Notes: generated by a model not told the origin, from the letters alone. Numbered from the stretch's first letter, positions 10,320 to 17,888 are shown. The stretch is 34,644 nucleotides of DNA from JBBQNJ01 sp038329845 (GCA_038329845.1 JBBQNJ010000053.1:1-34644), one strand, 5' to 3'. Numbers and translations: made by a program.

Positions 10320-10610
10320 ATGGCGATAGTGTCATTTGGCGATATTGTCAGGAAGGTATCGTCCAAGCACGGGAAATCCCTTGAGGCGATTTTCGCGGAC
10401 CCCGTGCGGGTGAGTATCAGCTGGTCGGACATCGAATCGCATCTTGTCAGCCTTGGCGCTGAGATTTCAGAAGGATCGGAATCGCGGGTGCGGATCGCAT
10501 TGAACGGCGTTCGTGCGGTGTTTCACCGGCGACACCCGCAGAAGAAAACCGACAAGGGTGCGGTTAAATCGATGCGTCCGTATCTGGCGGAAGCGGAAGT
10601 GACACCCTGA
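10320..10610 (+). CDS. hicA: HicA-like toxin (mRNA interferase family), apparently orphan
   Basis: About 96 residues from the ATG at 10320. The segment SSKHGKSLEAIFADPV, then WSDIESHLVSLGAEISEG, NGVRAVFHRRHP and TDKGAVKSMRPYLAE is the pattern of the HicA subfamily usually followed by HicB. HicA proteins have a dsRNA-binding-like fold and cleave mRNA. Relatives normally start with a Met just before SSKH. Here that codon is GTA (about 10353), so the native start may be mutated and translation may rely on ATG 10320 or the upstream in-frame TTG 10230. The partner antitoxin just downstream is broken, so the toxin may be inactive or unexpressed. Downstream of the usual 'EG-x-GSRV' turn the sequence is GSESRV, a small deviation. 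Confidence 0.7.
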   Translation: MAIVSFGDIVRKVSSKHGKSLEAIFADPVRVSISWSDIESHLVSLGAEISEGSESRVRIALNGVRAVFHRRHPQKKTDKGAVKSMRPYLAEAEVTP

Positions 10611-10618
10611 GCGATACC

Positions 10619-10711
10619 ATGCTTGAATACAAGGGCGATGTGGAAAAGTGGAAATTGCCGAAACGCCAATCTTCTCCACGGCGAGGTCATGGGTCTACGC
10701 GACATCGGGGC
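10619..10711 (+). pseudogene. hicB: Remnant of hicB antitoxin (frameshifted and truncated)
   Basis: An ATG 8 nt after the hicA stop begins MLEYKGDVEK, the typical HicB N-terminus. The homology then continues in a second frame as VEIAET and in a third frame as ANLLHGEVMGLRDI, so two frameshifts are needed. After about 31 residues homology stops, and the rest of the roughly 110-residue HicB, including its DNA-binding domain, is missing. The promoter of the next gene starts about 30 bp later. Confidence 0.7.
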
Positions 10712-10744
10712 CGCGCGTTCAATGGCTTGAGCTGATCTGGTCGA

Positions 10745-10750
10745 TACAAT
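10745..10750 (+). promoter_or_regulatory. Putative -10 box of a leaderless transcript
   Basis: TACAAT ends 6 nt before the ATG at 10757, placing the likely transcription start on the start codon. No Shine-Dalgarno sequence lies between. A -35 box is not clear. Confidence 0.4.
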
Positions 10751-10756
10751 TCATGG

Positions 10757-11173
10757 ATGCGCGATTTTTCGCCGATTGTGCGCGAGATGAAAGCCCGCTA
10801 CGAGCTGCGGGTGCGAAAATGGCGGCGCAGCATGAGCGGGTGTGCCTGGCGGGTTTATCATCACGACGGGCGAGTCGTCAACTGGATCGAATCGCCGTAT
10901 CCCAAGACCCCGATCAGCCTGTCGATCTTTCTGCACGAGGTGGGGCACCACGTCATCGGGTTCGACCGGTATCGGCTGCGCTGCGAAGAGGAATTGCACG
11001 CCTGGAAATGGGCGCTGGATCAGATGCGGCGGCTCGGCGTCGAGCCTGATGCGAAGGTGCGCCGCCGGTTCGATCTGAGTATGCGGTATGCCGTGGACAA
11101 GGCCCAGCGCCGCGGACTGCGCCGGCTTCCCCGGCAGCTTGTACGGTTCACCTCCGATCGCAGCGCGGCCTGA
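10757..11173 (+). CDS. Small HExxH putative metalloprotease
   Basis: 138 residues, no signal peptide or membrane segment. The centre carries SIFLHEVGHHVIGFDRY, a zinc-binding HExxH helix (HEVGH), followed 13-20 residues later by CEEELHAWKWAL, which could supply the third (Glu) ligand as in gluzincins of the ImmA/IrrE or M48 type. The flanks are strongly basic (KARYELRVRKWRR; VRRRFDLSMRY; RRGLRRLPRQL), suggesting nucleic-acid or membrane-surface contact. It is too small for M48 proteins and lacks a helix-turn-helix domain. The function is unknown. It converges with the PDZ gene, with stops 11 bp apart, and lies just after the hic remnant. Confidence 0.6.
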   Translation: MRDFSPIVREMKARYELRVRKWRRSMSGCAWRVYHHDGRVVNWIESPYPKTPISLSIFLHEVGHHVIGFDRYRLRCEEELHAWKWALDQMRRLGVEPDAKVRRRFDLSMRYAVDKAQRRGLRRLPRQLVRFTSDRSAA

Positions 11174-11184
11174 AAATCTTCGGG

Positions 11185-12741
11185 TTATTGCGGCGGCTCG
11201 ATGCGGATCGTCTGCGTCCCGGCTTCGCGCTGAACCACCAGCACCACCGCGTCGCGCGGATTGGTTTTGCGGAACTCCTGGTAGGCTTTTCGGAACTGAT
11301 CCAGGTCCTTGACCGGCTGGCGATTCATCTCGGTGATCAGGTCGTTTAGTTGCAACAGCGCCGTCTGGGCGGCGCCCTGCGGCTTGAGCCACGCCACCAC
11401 GACCCCGCCGGCATCGGCCGGCAGCCGGCGGACATACGCGTCATAGAAGACCAGCTCGCGGGCGGTGAATCCCAGATCTTCGGCATGGAATCGTTCGGCC
11501 AGATTGGCGCGCTTGGGTTGGTCCTCGAGTTTTACCTTGAACTGCTTCAACGGCGCGCCCGGCTGGGTCAATACGGACAGAGCGACGGTCTGGCCCACCT
11601 TCATTTGAAGCATCTTGCGGTGAAGGATGCCGGGCAATTCGTCCGGCTCATCGCCGCGCTCGATCGGCTCACCGTTGACCTTGACGATCACGTAACGCGG
11701 CTTGAGGCCGGCCCGCCCGGCGGGCGAATCGCCGATCACGTCGCCGATCTCCACCGCCGTCTGGTTCTTCAGGCCGTACACCTCGGCCAGATCCTTCTTC
11801 ACCCCGTTGAGCTGCATGATCCCTATCCACGGGAGTTTTTGCGGTGCACCCGCGACGGGCAAGTCATCGAAGCTCCAGATGAAATCGCTCGCGGGGATGA
11901 AGAAAATGGGCGGGTTGGTGACGGCCTGCATGGGATTGCGATCATCGTTGAGGCGCATCGGCTGCTCTCGCTGGGCGTTGACGAAGCCGATTGCGTCGCC
12001 GGCGGCGTTGAAGACCGGTGCCCCGACGGCGGCCAGGCCGCCGCCGCTGACCATCACATGGGGAACATCCCCGCGCATGTGGGCCGAAACCGCCGACTGG
12101 CAGATGTAGGTTCGATATCCCGCCTCTCGCGGCAGCATTCCCACCGAGACCAGCGGCTCGCCGATCGATACCTTCACAGGCTTGAAACGAATCGGCTTCC
12201 AGAGGTCGTTCGTGGCCGAGGCGGTGGGGGTCGCCGGCGAAGTCGAGCCGGGTCGCGTCGAAGTGCCGCGAGCGGTCGTTGAGGGGCTGGGCGGCGTGTT
12301 CGGCTTTCGTCGCTTGCCCGGCTCGGTGGTCGATTCCGCCGCGCCGCGGCGGGTCGCCGGCGTGGTCTGACCGCTGGCGGGTTTGAGGTAGACCAGCCCC
12401 GTTCGCTCATCGCGGCCGAGGAAAATCGCGTCGATTTCGCGCGGCTCATCATCGCTGCGCGGCACGAGGATCTTGAACTGCGTCATCTGTGCATCGGGGA
12501 TTCGCAGATCGAACAGCCCCAGCGATGCCATGACGATCCCGTCGCCGGTGATCACGATTCCCGCGCCGATAATTTCGTGGCGGCCGAACTCGCTGTCCCA
12601 GGTGTATTGCACCGCCACCAGGCTGGGCGAAGCGCTTTCAAAGATGCGTTTGGCGATCTCCGGATTGACGTAGCCCCAAGCCGAGGTCGGCAGCGGGAGC
12701 AGAAGGCTCAACAACAGCATCAACGGGGTCGATCGAATCAT
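11185..12741 (-). CDS. HtrA-like PDZ protein with lost catalytic triad (pseudoprotease)
   Basis: 518 residues with a cleavable signal peptide (hydrophobic residues 6-17, then PTSAWG), so exported. Residues about 20-270 follow the trypsin-like HtrA fold but the triad is gone. The region aligned to the His motif reads IVMASLGLF, that of the Asp motif reads DERTGLVYLK, and that of the 'GNSGGPL' Ser motif reads GLAAVGAPVFNAAGD. A Thr/Ser/Pro-rich linker (about 115-165) interrupts the domain. Two PDZ-like domains follow, around AVEIGDVIGDSPAGRAGLKP and GGVVVAWLKPQGAAQTALLQ. It probably binds rather than cuts protein termini. ATG 12741 is chosen over the in-frame start at 12804 because the signal peptide begins there. 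Confidence 0.8.
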   Translation of the reverse strand: MIRSTPLMLLLSLLLPLPTSAWGYVNPEIAKRIFESASPSLVAVQYTWDSEFGRHEIIGAGIVITGDGIVMASLGLFDLRIPDAQMTQFKILVPRSDDEPREIDAIFLGRDERTGLVYLKPASGQTTPATRRGAAESTTEPGKRRKPNTPPSPSTTARGTSTRPGSTSPATPTASATNDLWKPIRFKPVKVSIGEPLVSVGMLPREAGYRTYICQSAVSAHMRGDVPHVMVSGGGLAAVGAPVFNAAGDAIGFVNAQREQPMRLNDDRNPMQAVTNPPIFFIPASDFIWSFDDLPVAGAPQKLPWIGIMQLNGVKKDLAEVYGLKNQTAVEIGDVIGDSPAGRAGLKPRYVIVKVNGEPIERGDEPDELPGILHRKMLQMKVGQTVALSVLTQPGAPLKQFKVKLEDQPKRANLAERFHAEDLGFTARELVFYDAYVRRLPADAGGVVVAWLKPQGAAQTALLQLNDLITEMNRQPVKDLDQFRKAYQEFRKTNPRDAVVLVVQREAGTQTIRIEPPQ

Positions 12742-12748
12742 GGTTCTA

Positions 12749-12754
12749 AGAATA
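12749..12754 (-). promoter_or_regulatory. Putative -10 box of a leaderless transcript
   Basis: On the minus strand TATTCT (4 of 6 consensus) ends 7 nt before the ATG at 12741. No ribosome site is present in the 7 nt (TAGAACC). It could instead be an internal promoter behind the RidA gene, whose stop is 60 bp upstream. Confidence 0.35.
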
Positions 12755-12800
12755 TCCCGGTCCGTCACTCGATGCCATGCCCGGAACTTTCGCGGCGGGG

Positions 12801-13259
12801 TCATTGCATCTCGAGAAGGAATTCGATCTCGACCGATGCGTCGAGGGGCAGGGCATTGACGCCGACGGCGGCGCGGGCATGACGGGCGCTGTCGCCGAGC
12901 AGCTCGATCAGCAACTCGCTGGCGGCGTTGACGACCTGGGGCTGTTGAGTGAAACCGGGGTCAGACTGAACAAAAGCGCCGATGCGAATCACGCCGGTTA
13001 ATGATTCCAGTGCATCGGCCCCGAGCGTGGCGACGGCTGACAATGCGTTGATAGCGCACTGCCGCGCGGCCAGGCGGGCCTGGTCGATCGAACACTGTGA
13101 CGGGACCGCGCCGCGGGCCACCAGCTCGCCGGCCTTCATAGGGAGCTGGCCGGAGACGAACAGGAGATTACCGGCGCGGCGCACCGGCACGTAGGCGCCG
13201 AACGGGCCGGACATCGCCGGCAGCACAATCCCCAGTTCGTTGAGTCGGTCACGGAGCAT
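12801..13259 (-). CDS. RidA family protein (YjgF/YER057c/UK114)
   Basis: 152 residues, full length for the longer RidA subgroup. Hallmarks are LLFVSGQLPMKAGELVARGA near the N-terminus and the C-terminal HARAAVGVNALPLDASVEIE segment. RidA proteins form trimers. The best known hydrolyse reactive enamine/imine intermediates from PLP enzymes, releasing ammonia. In this subgroup the arginine that binds the carboxylate in true RidA is not certain: the HARAAVG segment has an Arg near that place. The ATG at 13259 has AAGGA upstream. It lies 18 bp from the head-to-head YkgJ promoter and upstream of the PDZ gene on the same strand. Confidence 0.9.
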   Translation of the reverse strand: MLRDRLNELGIVLPAMSGPFGAYVPVRRAGNLLFVSGQLPMKAGELVARGAVPSQCSIDQARLAARQCAINALSAVATLGADALESLTGVIRIGAFVQSDPGFTQQPQVVNAASELLIELLGDSARHARAAVGVNALPLDASVEIEFLLEMQ

Positions 13260-13286
13260 GATGAATCCTTCTGATCGTGGGAGACG

Positions 13287-13316
13287 TTGGCCAACTGCCG
13301 CAACAGGGAGTATATC
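13287..13316 (+). promoter_or_regulatory. Putative promoter of a leaderless YkgJ-type gene
   Basis: TTGGCC (13287-13292) and TATATC (13311-13316) are 18 bp apart. The -10 hexamer ends 8 nt before the ATG at 13325, so the transcript would begin at or next to the start codon. Confidence 0.4.
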
Positions 13317-13324
13317 GCCGAAGG

Positions 13325-13876
13325 ATGTCGATGCTCCACGAACTCCCCAGCGCCGTCGAGGCCGCCAGCCGGCGGGTGCCGGTCGTTGAAGCGGCGCGGC
13401 AGGTCTACGAGCGCGTGGGGGCAGCGGTCGATGCCCGCCGGCCGAAGTGCGATCTTTCCGGGCGGTGTTGCCGTTTTGACGACTACGGGCATCGTCTTTA
13501 CGTGACGACGATCGAACTGGCGGCCTTTATCGCTGAGTTACGCGGCGTCGCGGTCGCATCGCCTCGGACGCCCGTGAGATCGCCGGGAGTCGAGGGTCTC
13601 CGCGACGACGACCTCGCCGTCCTCGTCGCATCGCCTCGGACGCCCGTGAGATCGCCGGGAGGATGTCCGTTCCAAGTCGATCGGCTCTGCGGCGTCCACG
13701 CGATTCGCCCGTTCGGGTGCCGGATATTCTTCTGCGACCCGCGGGCCGCCGATTGGCAGGTCGAGCAGTACGAGCAATTTCATTCGCAGCTTCGGTTGCT
13801 GCATGAGACCTGGGACGTGCCGTATTTCTACGTCGAATGGCGAGCGGCGCTGGAGGCGCTGGGACTGGGCGGATGA
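13325..13876 (+). CDS. YkgJ family cysteine-cluster protein with repeat insertion
   Basis: 183 residues. The family Cys pattern is present: CDLSGRCCRFDDYG near residue 43, then CPFQVDRLCGVHAIRPFGCR and FFCD further on. It fits the CxxxCxxC zinc- or iron-chelating YkgJ family, whose biochemical role is unknown. Between the two Cys clusters the 12-residue peptide VASPRTPVRSPG occurs twice, encoded by two copies of a 36-bp repeat, lengthening the normal loop by about 35-40 residues without breaking the frame. ATG 13325 is used; another in-frame ATG lies two codons later. aroK starts 41 bp after the stop. Confidence 0.8.
   Translation: MSMLHELPSAVEAASRRVPVVEAARQVYERVGAAVDARRPKCDLSGRCCRFDDYGHRLYVTTIELAAFIAELRGVAVASPRTPVRSPGVEGLRDDDLAVLVASPRTPVRSPGGCPFQVDRLCGVHAIRPFGCRIFFCDPRAADWQVEQYEQFHSQLRLLHETWDVPYFYVEWRAALEALGLGG
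13553..13660. repeat. Two identical 36-bp direct repeats inside a gene
   Basis: The 36-bp units at 13553-13588 and 13625-13660 match exactly, beginning GTCGCATCGCCTCGGACG and ending GAGATCGCCGGGA. Their starts are 72 bp apart, a multiple of three, so both are read in the same frame. On the opposite strand they encode PAISRASEAMR-like peptides. The placement suggests a dispersed repeat that entered the coding sequence and then duplicated, or two insertions. Confidence 0.9.
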
Positions 13877-13882
13877 GCGGGT

Positions 13883-13910
13883 TTGGCGAACGGGGCGCAT
13901 CGGGGATAAT
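13883..13910 (+). promoter_or_regulatory. Promoter of a leaderless aroK transcript
   Basis: TTGGCG (13883-13888), a 16-bp spacer, then GATAAT (13905-13910). The hexamer ends 7 nt before the aroK ATG at 13918. No ribosome site lies between. This is the best-matched of the five leaderless-type promoters in the window. Confidence 0.5.
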
Positions 13911-13917
13911 CGCGTCC

Positions 13918-14433
13918 ATGAGCATCGTCTTGATCGGGGCGCGCGGCAGCGGCAAGACCAGCATCGGGTGCCGGCTGGCGGATCGACTGTGGCAAACGTT
14001 CATCGATGTGGATGACCTGATCGTCCGCAAGGCGGGCAAGAGCATCCGCGAGATTTTCGCCGAGGACGGTGAACCGCATTTCCGCGATCTCGAGACCGAG
14101 GTGGTGCGGGATACGAGCTTGCTGGCTGACCACGTTATCGGCCTGGGCGGGGGGACGTTGATGCGCGAAGAGAATCGCCGGACGCTCAAGGAGGCCGGGC
14201 ACAAACTGATCTACCTGCGCTGCGACCCGGAGGAGTTACTGCGGCGAACGCTGGCGGACCCGCGCAGCGTCGAAACTCGCCCCGCGCTGACGGCGCTGGG
14301 GGGCGGAATCGAAGAAGTGCGGCATCTGCTGGAGCAGCGCGAGCCGGTCTATCGGTCGGTGATGGATGCCGAGCTCGATGTGACGGCGCTGTCTGCCGAC
14401 GAGGCCGTCACGCACATTGCGCGGATGCTTTAG
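13918..14433 (+). CDS. aroK: Shikimate kinase
   Basis: 171 residues, the usual length. It phosphorylates shikimate with ATP, the step before EPSP synthase (aroA, also in this window). The P-loop is GARGSGKTS at residues 7-15. The DVDD motif near 36 and the FRDLE segment bind shikimate, and GLGGGTLMRE carries the Gly-rich substrate loop. The lid region is around RTLADPRSVETRPAL. The frame is open upstream to 13837, but the P-loop distance and the promoter support MSIVLIG at 13918. Cytosolic. Confidence 0.95.
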   Translation: MSIVLIGARGSGKTSIGCRLADRLWQTFIDVDDLIVRKAGKSIREIFAEDGEPHFRDLETEVVRDTSLLADHVIGLGGGTLMREENRRTLKEAGHKLIYLRCDPEELLRRTLADPRSVETRPALTALGGGIEEVRHLLEQREPVYRSVMDAELDVTALSADEAVTHIARML

Positions 14434-14466
14434 CCGGACGGACAACGCCGCCGGGGGATATTTCTT

Positions 14467-16227
14467 ATGCCCGCACGCCGGGATATCACCGCGATTCTCC
14501 TGCTGCTGACGCTGGGATGCGCGGTGTTTCTGCCGGGCATCGACTGGGGCTTGCCCTCGCGCAGTGCCGATGTTTTTTTGTTCGGTGATCGCGCGCCTTG
14601 GTCCGGTCGCGAGATTCTCGAGCGGATCCCGGCGAGGCCGGCAACTCCCGCCGGGGCGGACGTGGACGCCAACCCGCTGGCGATGGGGAACGAGCCACTT
14701 GTCGTCAATGACACCGATGCCCGTCGGGCCGAAATTGTTCGGCGATATCGGCTGTTCACGTATCAGCCCGACGAGATGATCACGCTGATGTCGCTGGCGC
14801 GGATGAAGCCGTCGCGGGGGGATCTTGACCCGCGGCTCTACCAGTACGGCGGGCTGTGGATCTACCCGGTGGGGGCAATTCTGGCGATCGGCGGAAAAAT
14901 CGGAATCGTGACGATCAGCAGCGATCTGGCCTGGCACATGGATCACCCGGAAAATTTTGGGCGGTTCTATGTCATCGCAAGGCTCTACTCTGCGGCGTGG
15001 GGACTGGCGGGGATCTCGGTGATTTATGCGATCATGCGGCTGATGAAAGCGGATCGTGTCGTCGCGTTCGCCGCCGCCGCCGCGTGCGCGCTGATGCCAG
15101 CGGTGATCAACGCCGCCCACGAAGCCAAGCCGCACCTGGCGGGCGCTGCGCTGACGCTGCTGGCGTGCGCTGTGGGGATACGATTCGTCCAGACGCGCCG
15201 GTCGCGATGGGCGTTGCTCGCCGGGGCGTTGTGCGGGGCGGCGATGGGAATGGTGCTGTCGGGGTGGACGGCGTTCGTGCTGCTCGTGCCGATGGCGGTT
15301 CTCACTCGGGTTCCATGGTGCCGGCGGGCGATGATCGCACTGGCGTCCGGCGGCGTGGGGGTATTGGTGTACGCGGCGACCAACCCCTATGTCGTGATCA
15401 ATGCGCTTTGGCATCGAGAAATTCTGCGCTCCAATCTCGGCAATTCTACCGCGATGTACCAGGTGGGGCCTTGGCCCGAGGCGATGGGGAATGCCATCCG
15501 GTTGATCGCGGCGGGCGCATCGCCGATCGTCATCGCGGCGGGCGTGGCCGGCGCGGCGGCGATCGGCATTATCGCGGTGCGGTGCAAGGACCGAGCCCAA
15601 GCGGCGCGCTTCGACGGGCTGGCGATGCTCGCTTTCCCCGCCGGGCTGGTGCTCGCGCAGTTCATCGCACTGGCGGCCGGCAAGCCGGCTGAATACGCGC
15701 GGTTCGCTTTGCTGATCGACATCGCCCTGGCGATCGCGGCGGCATCGGCGATCTCGATGAGTCGATCGGGGCGCAGCCGGGTCGCGCTGTCGATCGTGCT
15801 GCCGGTAGCCGTGGCCATGTGGGCAGCGCCGTATGTGCTGGCGTTCGTGAAGGATGCCCAGCCCCGCACCGGCAGGCTGGTGCTGGCGGGGCAGTTGGAA
15901 TCCTTGAAGTTCCCCGGCGCCGCCCTGGGCCTCACCGCGGAGCCGGCGCCGTATTCGATGCCGCCGGTCGATCTGTGGACCTGGAAGCTGCTCGTCGTTC
16001 CGCCGGCGGGCCGGGCGTCGCCGGACGTGGCGATCTACCCGAAGGGGCTGAATGTTTCTCCGTCGCTGCTGGCGATGGATCCGGTTCCGCTGGGATGCGC
16101 CGAGGGCTGGAGCGCATCGCCGATCACCTGGGCGTTCACCGGTTTCGAACTGCGGGCGCGAGCGTCGGGCGAGAGGTCAGCGGTTGACCGTAGCCATCCC
16201 CGGTTTTCTGTTACGTCTTGCGAATGA
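14467..16227 (+). CDS. GT-C-fold polytopic membrane glycosyltransferase-like protein
   Basis: 586 residues. The N-terminal hydrophobic helix is followed by a soluble loop and about ten more membrane helices between residues 145 and 465, then a soluble C-terminal domain. The first extracytoplasmic loop has YQPDEMITL near residue 100, where the Asp-Glu pair fits the catalytic or metal-binding acidic residues of GT39/PMT-like enzymes that use lipid-linked sugars. A conserved DLDPRLYQYGGLWIYP segment follows, as in planctomycete and cyanobacterial homologues from memory. Substrate and acceptor are unknown. The start has no strong ribosome site. It is 33 bp after aroK. Confidence 0.7.
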   Translation: MPARRDITAILLLLTLGCAVFLPGIDWGLPSRSADVFLFGDRAPWSGREILERIPARPATPAGADVDANPLAMGNEPLVVNDTDARRAEIVRRYRLFTYQPDEMITLMSLARMKPSRGDLDPRLYQYGGLWIYPVGAILAIGGKIGIVTISSDLAWHMDHPENFGRFYVIARLYSAAWGLAGISVIYAIMRLMKADRVVAFAAAAACALMPAVINAAHEAKPHLAGAALTLLACAVGIRFVQTRRSRWALLAGALCGAAMGMVLSGWTAFVLLVPMAVLTRVPWCRRAMIALASGGVGVLVYAATNPYVVINALWHREILRSNLGNSTAMYQVGPWPEAMGNAIRLIAAGASPIVIAAGVAGAAAIGIIAVRCKDRAQAARFDGLAMLAFPAGLVLAQFIALAAGKPAEYARFALLIDIALAIAAASAISMSRSGRSRVALSIVLPVAVAMWAAPYVLAFVKDAQPRTGRLVLAGQLESLKFPGAALGLTAEPAPYSMPPVDLWTWKLLVVPPAGRASPDVAIYPKGLNVSPSLLAMDPVPLGCAEGWSASPITWAFTGFELRARASGERSAVDRSHPRFSVTSCE

Positions 16228-16343
16228 AGAGCCGACAGTGTCGCCGGCGTTCGCCCGAGCGACGGGGATGAACCAGCCTGTTGATCGGTTGCCATCGCCC
16301 GCGCCGGCGCGGTAGGGTATCGGCGGTTCGGGAGGGTCAGGCG

Positions 16344-16625
16344 ATGCGTCAATGTAAACAGTGCGGCGGGCAGATGCCGGTGATCGCGCGATTCTGCCCG
16401 CGCTGCGGTGCCCGCGGCGATGGGGCGTCGTCGTTCACCCCGCCGGTTGCCGTCCCGAGCGCCGGCGGACCGCCGCCGGCGATGAAGAAGCAGCGCGGCG
16501 GATGCGGCTGCCTGGGGTTCGTGGTGATCGCGGTCATTGTTCTGTGGCTGCTCGGCACTTGCTGGGTCGGGGTCAGCAAGCCGGTCAGAACCGTCAAACC
16601 CGCCGCTCCGTGGTATCAATTGTGA
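16344..16625 (+). CDS. Zinc-ribbon single-span membrane protein
   Basis: 93 residues. An N-terminal zinc ribbon (CKQCGG at 4-9, CPRCGARG at 18-25) is followed by a Pro/Gly-rich linker, a Lys/Arg and Cys-containing turn (KKQRGGCGC) and one membrane helix (about 57-73), leaving about 20 residues outside. The ATG at 16344 has GGAGGG about 8 nt upstream. This is the common zinc_ribbon_2 plus TM layout of unknown role. It is 20 bp before the esterase gene. Confidence 0.75.
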   Translation: MRQCKQCGGQMPVIARFCPRCGARGDGASSFTPPVAVPSAGGPPPAMKKQRGGCGCLGFVVIAVIVLWLLGTCWVGVSKPVRTVKPAAPWYQL

Positions 16626-16645
16626 ACGAAAGGATATTCGTAGCG

Positions 16646-17557
16646 ATGCATCGACTCATTCTGACGCAATCGGTTCGATGGATCGGTCTGTCGGCGTGGC
16701 TCCTGTTCGCCGTAGTGCTTCCCGCCAGCGCACAGACCCATCCCGTTGCGAAGGTGTTGACCGATATCCCCTACAAGCAGGGCGAAGGCATTTCCGACCT
16801 CGAGAAACAGCGTTGCAGGCTCGATCTGTATCTTCCCGATGCCAAGGGGTTTCCTACCGTGGTGTGGTTCTATGGCGGCGGCCTGGAGATCGGGCAGAAG
16901 AATGGGAAACTCCATAGTCAGTTGGCCCGCACGCTTGCCGAACATGGCGTCGCCTGTGTGACGCCCGACTACCGCCTCTCGCCGGCGACAACCTATCCGG
17001 GATACGTCGATGACGCCGCCGCCAGCATCGCCTGGACGCTCAAGCATATCGCCGACTATGGCGGGGACCGCTCCCGGGTGTTCGTCTCGGGTCATTCGGC
17101 CGGCGGATATCTCGCGAGCGAGGCGGCGTACAATGCCCGACATCTGGCGGTGTATGGACTTTCGACCGGCGAGATCGCCGGGATCGTTCCCTTCAGCCCG
17201 CAGGTGTTCACCCATTTCACCATTCGCAAGGAGCGCGGGATGCCCGATCCGCGATTCACCCCGGTGATCGACGATGCCGCGCCCGCCCAGCACGCCCGCC
17301 CCGACGCTCCGGCGACGCTGATCCTCGTCGGCGACAACGACATGCCCACGCGGGTCGAGGAGTGCGCGTATTTCGTAGCCCTGTTGCGGGCGGTGAAGCA
17401 TCCCGATGCGGCGATGAAGGTCATCGCCGGGCGCAATCACGGCAGCATTCTTAAGAAAGCGACCGAACCGGGCGATCCGGCGATGGAAGCGATGCTCGAG
17501 TTCATCCGCTGCCATCCGCGTCCGGCCACGGCACCCGCGACGATGCCGGGGCGATGA
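16646..17557 (+). CDS. Secreted alpha/beta hydrolase (esterase-like)
   Basis: 303 residues with a signal peptide (hydrophobic 12-27, cleavage after ASAQ). The alpha/beta hydrolase core has the nucleophile S151 in SGHSAGGYLA, an acidic residue in ILVGDNDMPT and the His in AGRNHGSIL. The oxyanion segment WFYGGGLEIG replaces the usual HGGG with YGGG. It resembles the BD-FAE / carboxylesterase branch that deacylates polysaccharides or simple esters. It lies after the zinc-ribbon gene with AAAGGA about 12 nt before ATG 16646; the same frame is open much further upstream, but the signal peptide fixes the start. Confidence 0.85.
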   Translation: MHRLILTQSVRWIGLSAWLLFAVVLPASAQTHPVAKVLTDIPYKQGEGISDLEKQRCRLDLYLPDAKGFPTVVWFYGGGLEIGQKNGKLHSQLARTLAEHGVACVTPDYRLSPATTYPGYVDDAAASIAWTLKHIADYGGDRSRVFVSGHSAGGYLASEAAYNARHLAVYGLSTGEIAGIVPFSPQVFTHFTIRKERGMPDPRFTPVIDDAAPAQHARPDAPATLILVGDNDMPTRVEECAYFVALLRAVKHPDAAMKVIAGRNHGSILKKATEPGDPAMEAMLEFIRCHPRPATAPATMPGR

Positions 17558-17576
17558 TCCGCGATTCCCTCGGCGT

Positions 17577-17764
17577 CTATCGCGATGCGGGAACGAGCCG
17601 TACGATCCGATCGGGTCCGTTCAACACGATGTAGGCGAACCCGTCCGGCCCGGCGGCAACATCGCGCACGAGGCGGCGTAGTTTTGCTCGGGCGCGATCG
17701 GCTGCGCCGCCGTGAAAGAGCAGAGCGTCAACATCATCATGGCGGTGCCGAGGTGTAGTCGCAT
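17577..17764 (-). pseudogene. Remnant of a secreted PQQ-type sugar dehydrogenase (internal deletion)
   Basis: On the minus strand an ATG at 17764 begins a signal peptide (MRLHLGTAMMMLTLCSFTAA, then QPIAPEQNY). In another frame the segment ends RRLVRDVAAGPDGFAYIVLN, then GPDRIVRLVPA and a stop at 17577, which matches the C-terminal blade of glucose/sorbosone dehydrogenases. So only the two ends remain, with the bulk deleted and the frame shifted between them. The 331-bp gap 17558-17888 holds nothing else apart from the HtrA leader. Confidence 0.6.
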
Positions 17765-17888
17765 GATCGACAGTAGGAGCGAAGTTGCCGCCCGGTCCAG
17801 TGAATGCGGCGTTGCCATGTCCGGGCGATTCGGGCATCCTACATCCCGTCGGAGGTGTTCGATTTTCTCAAGCCGGAGCGATTTCTTG

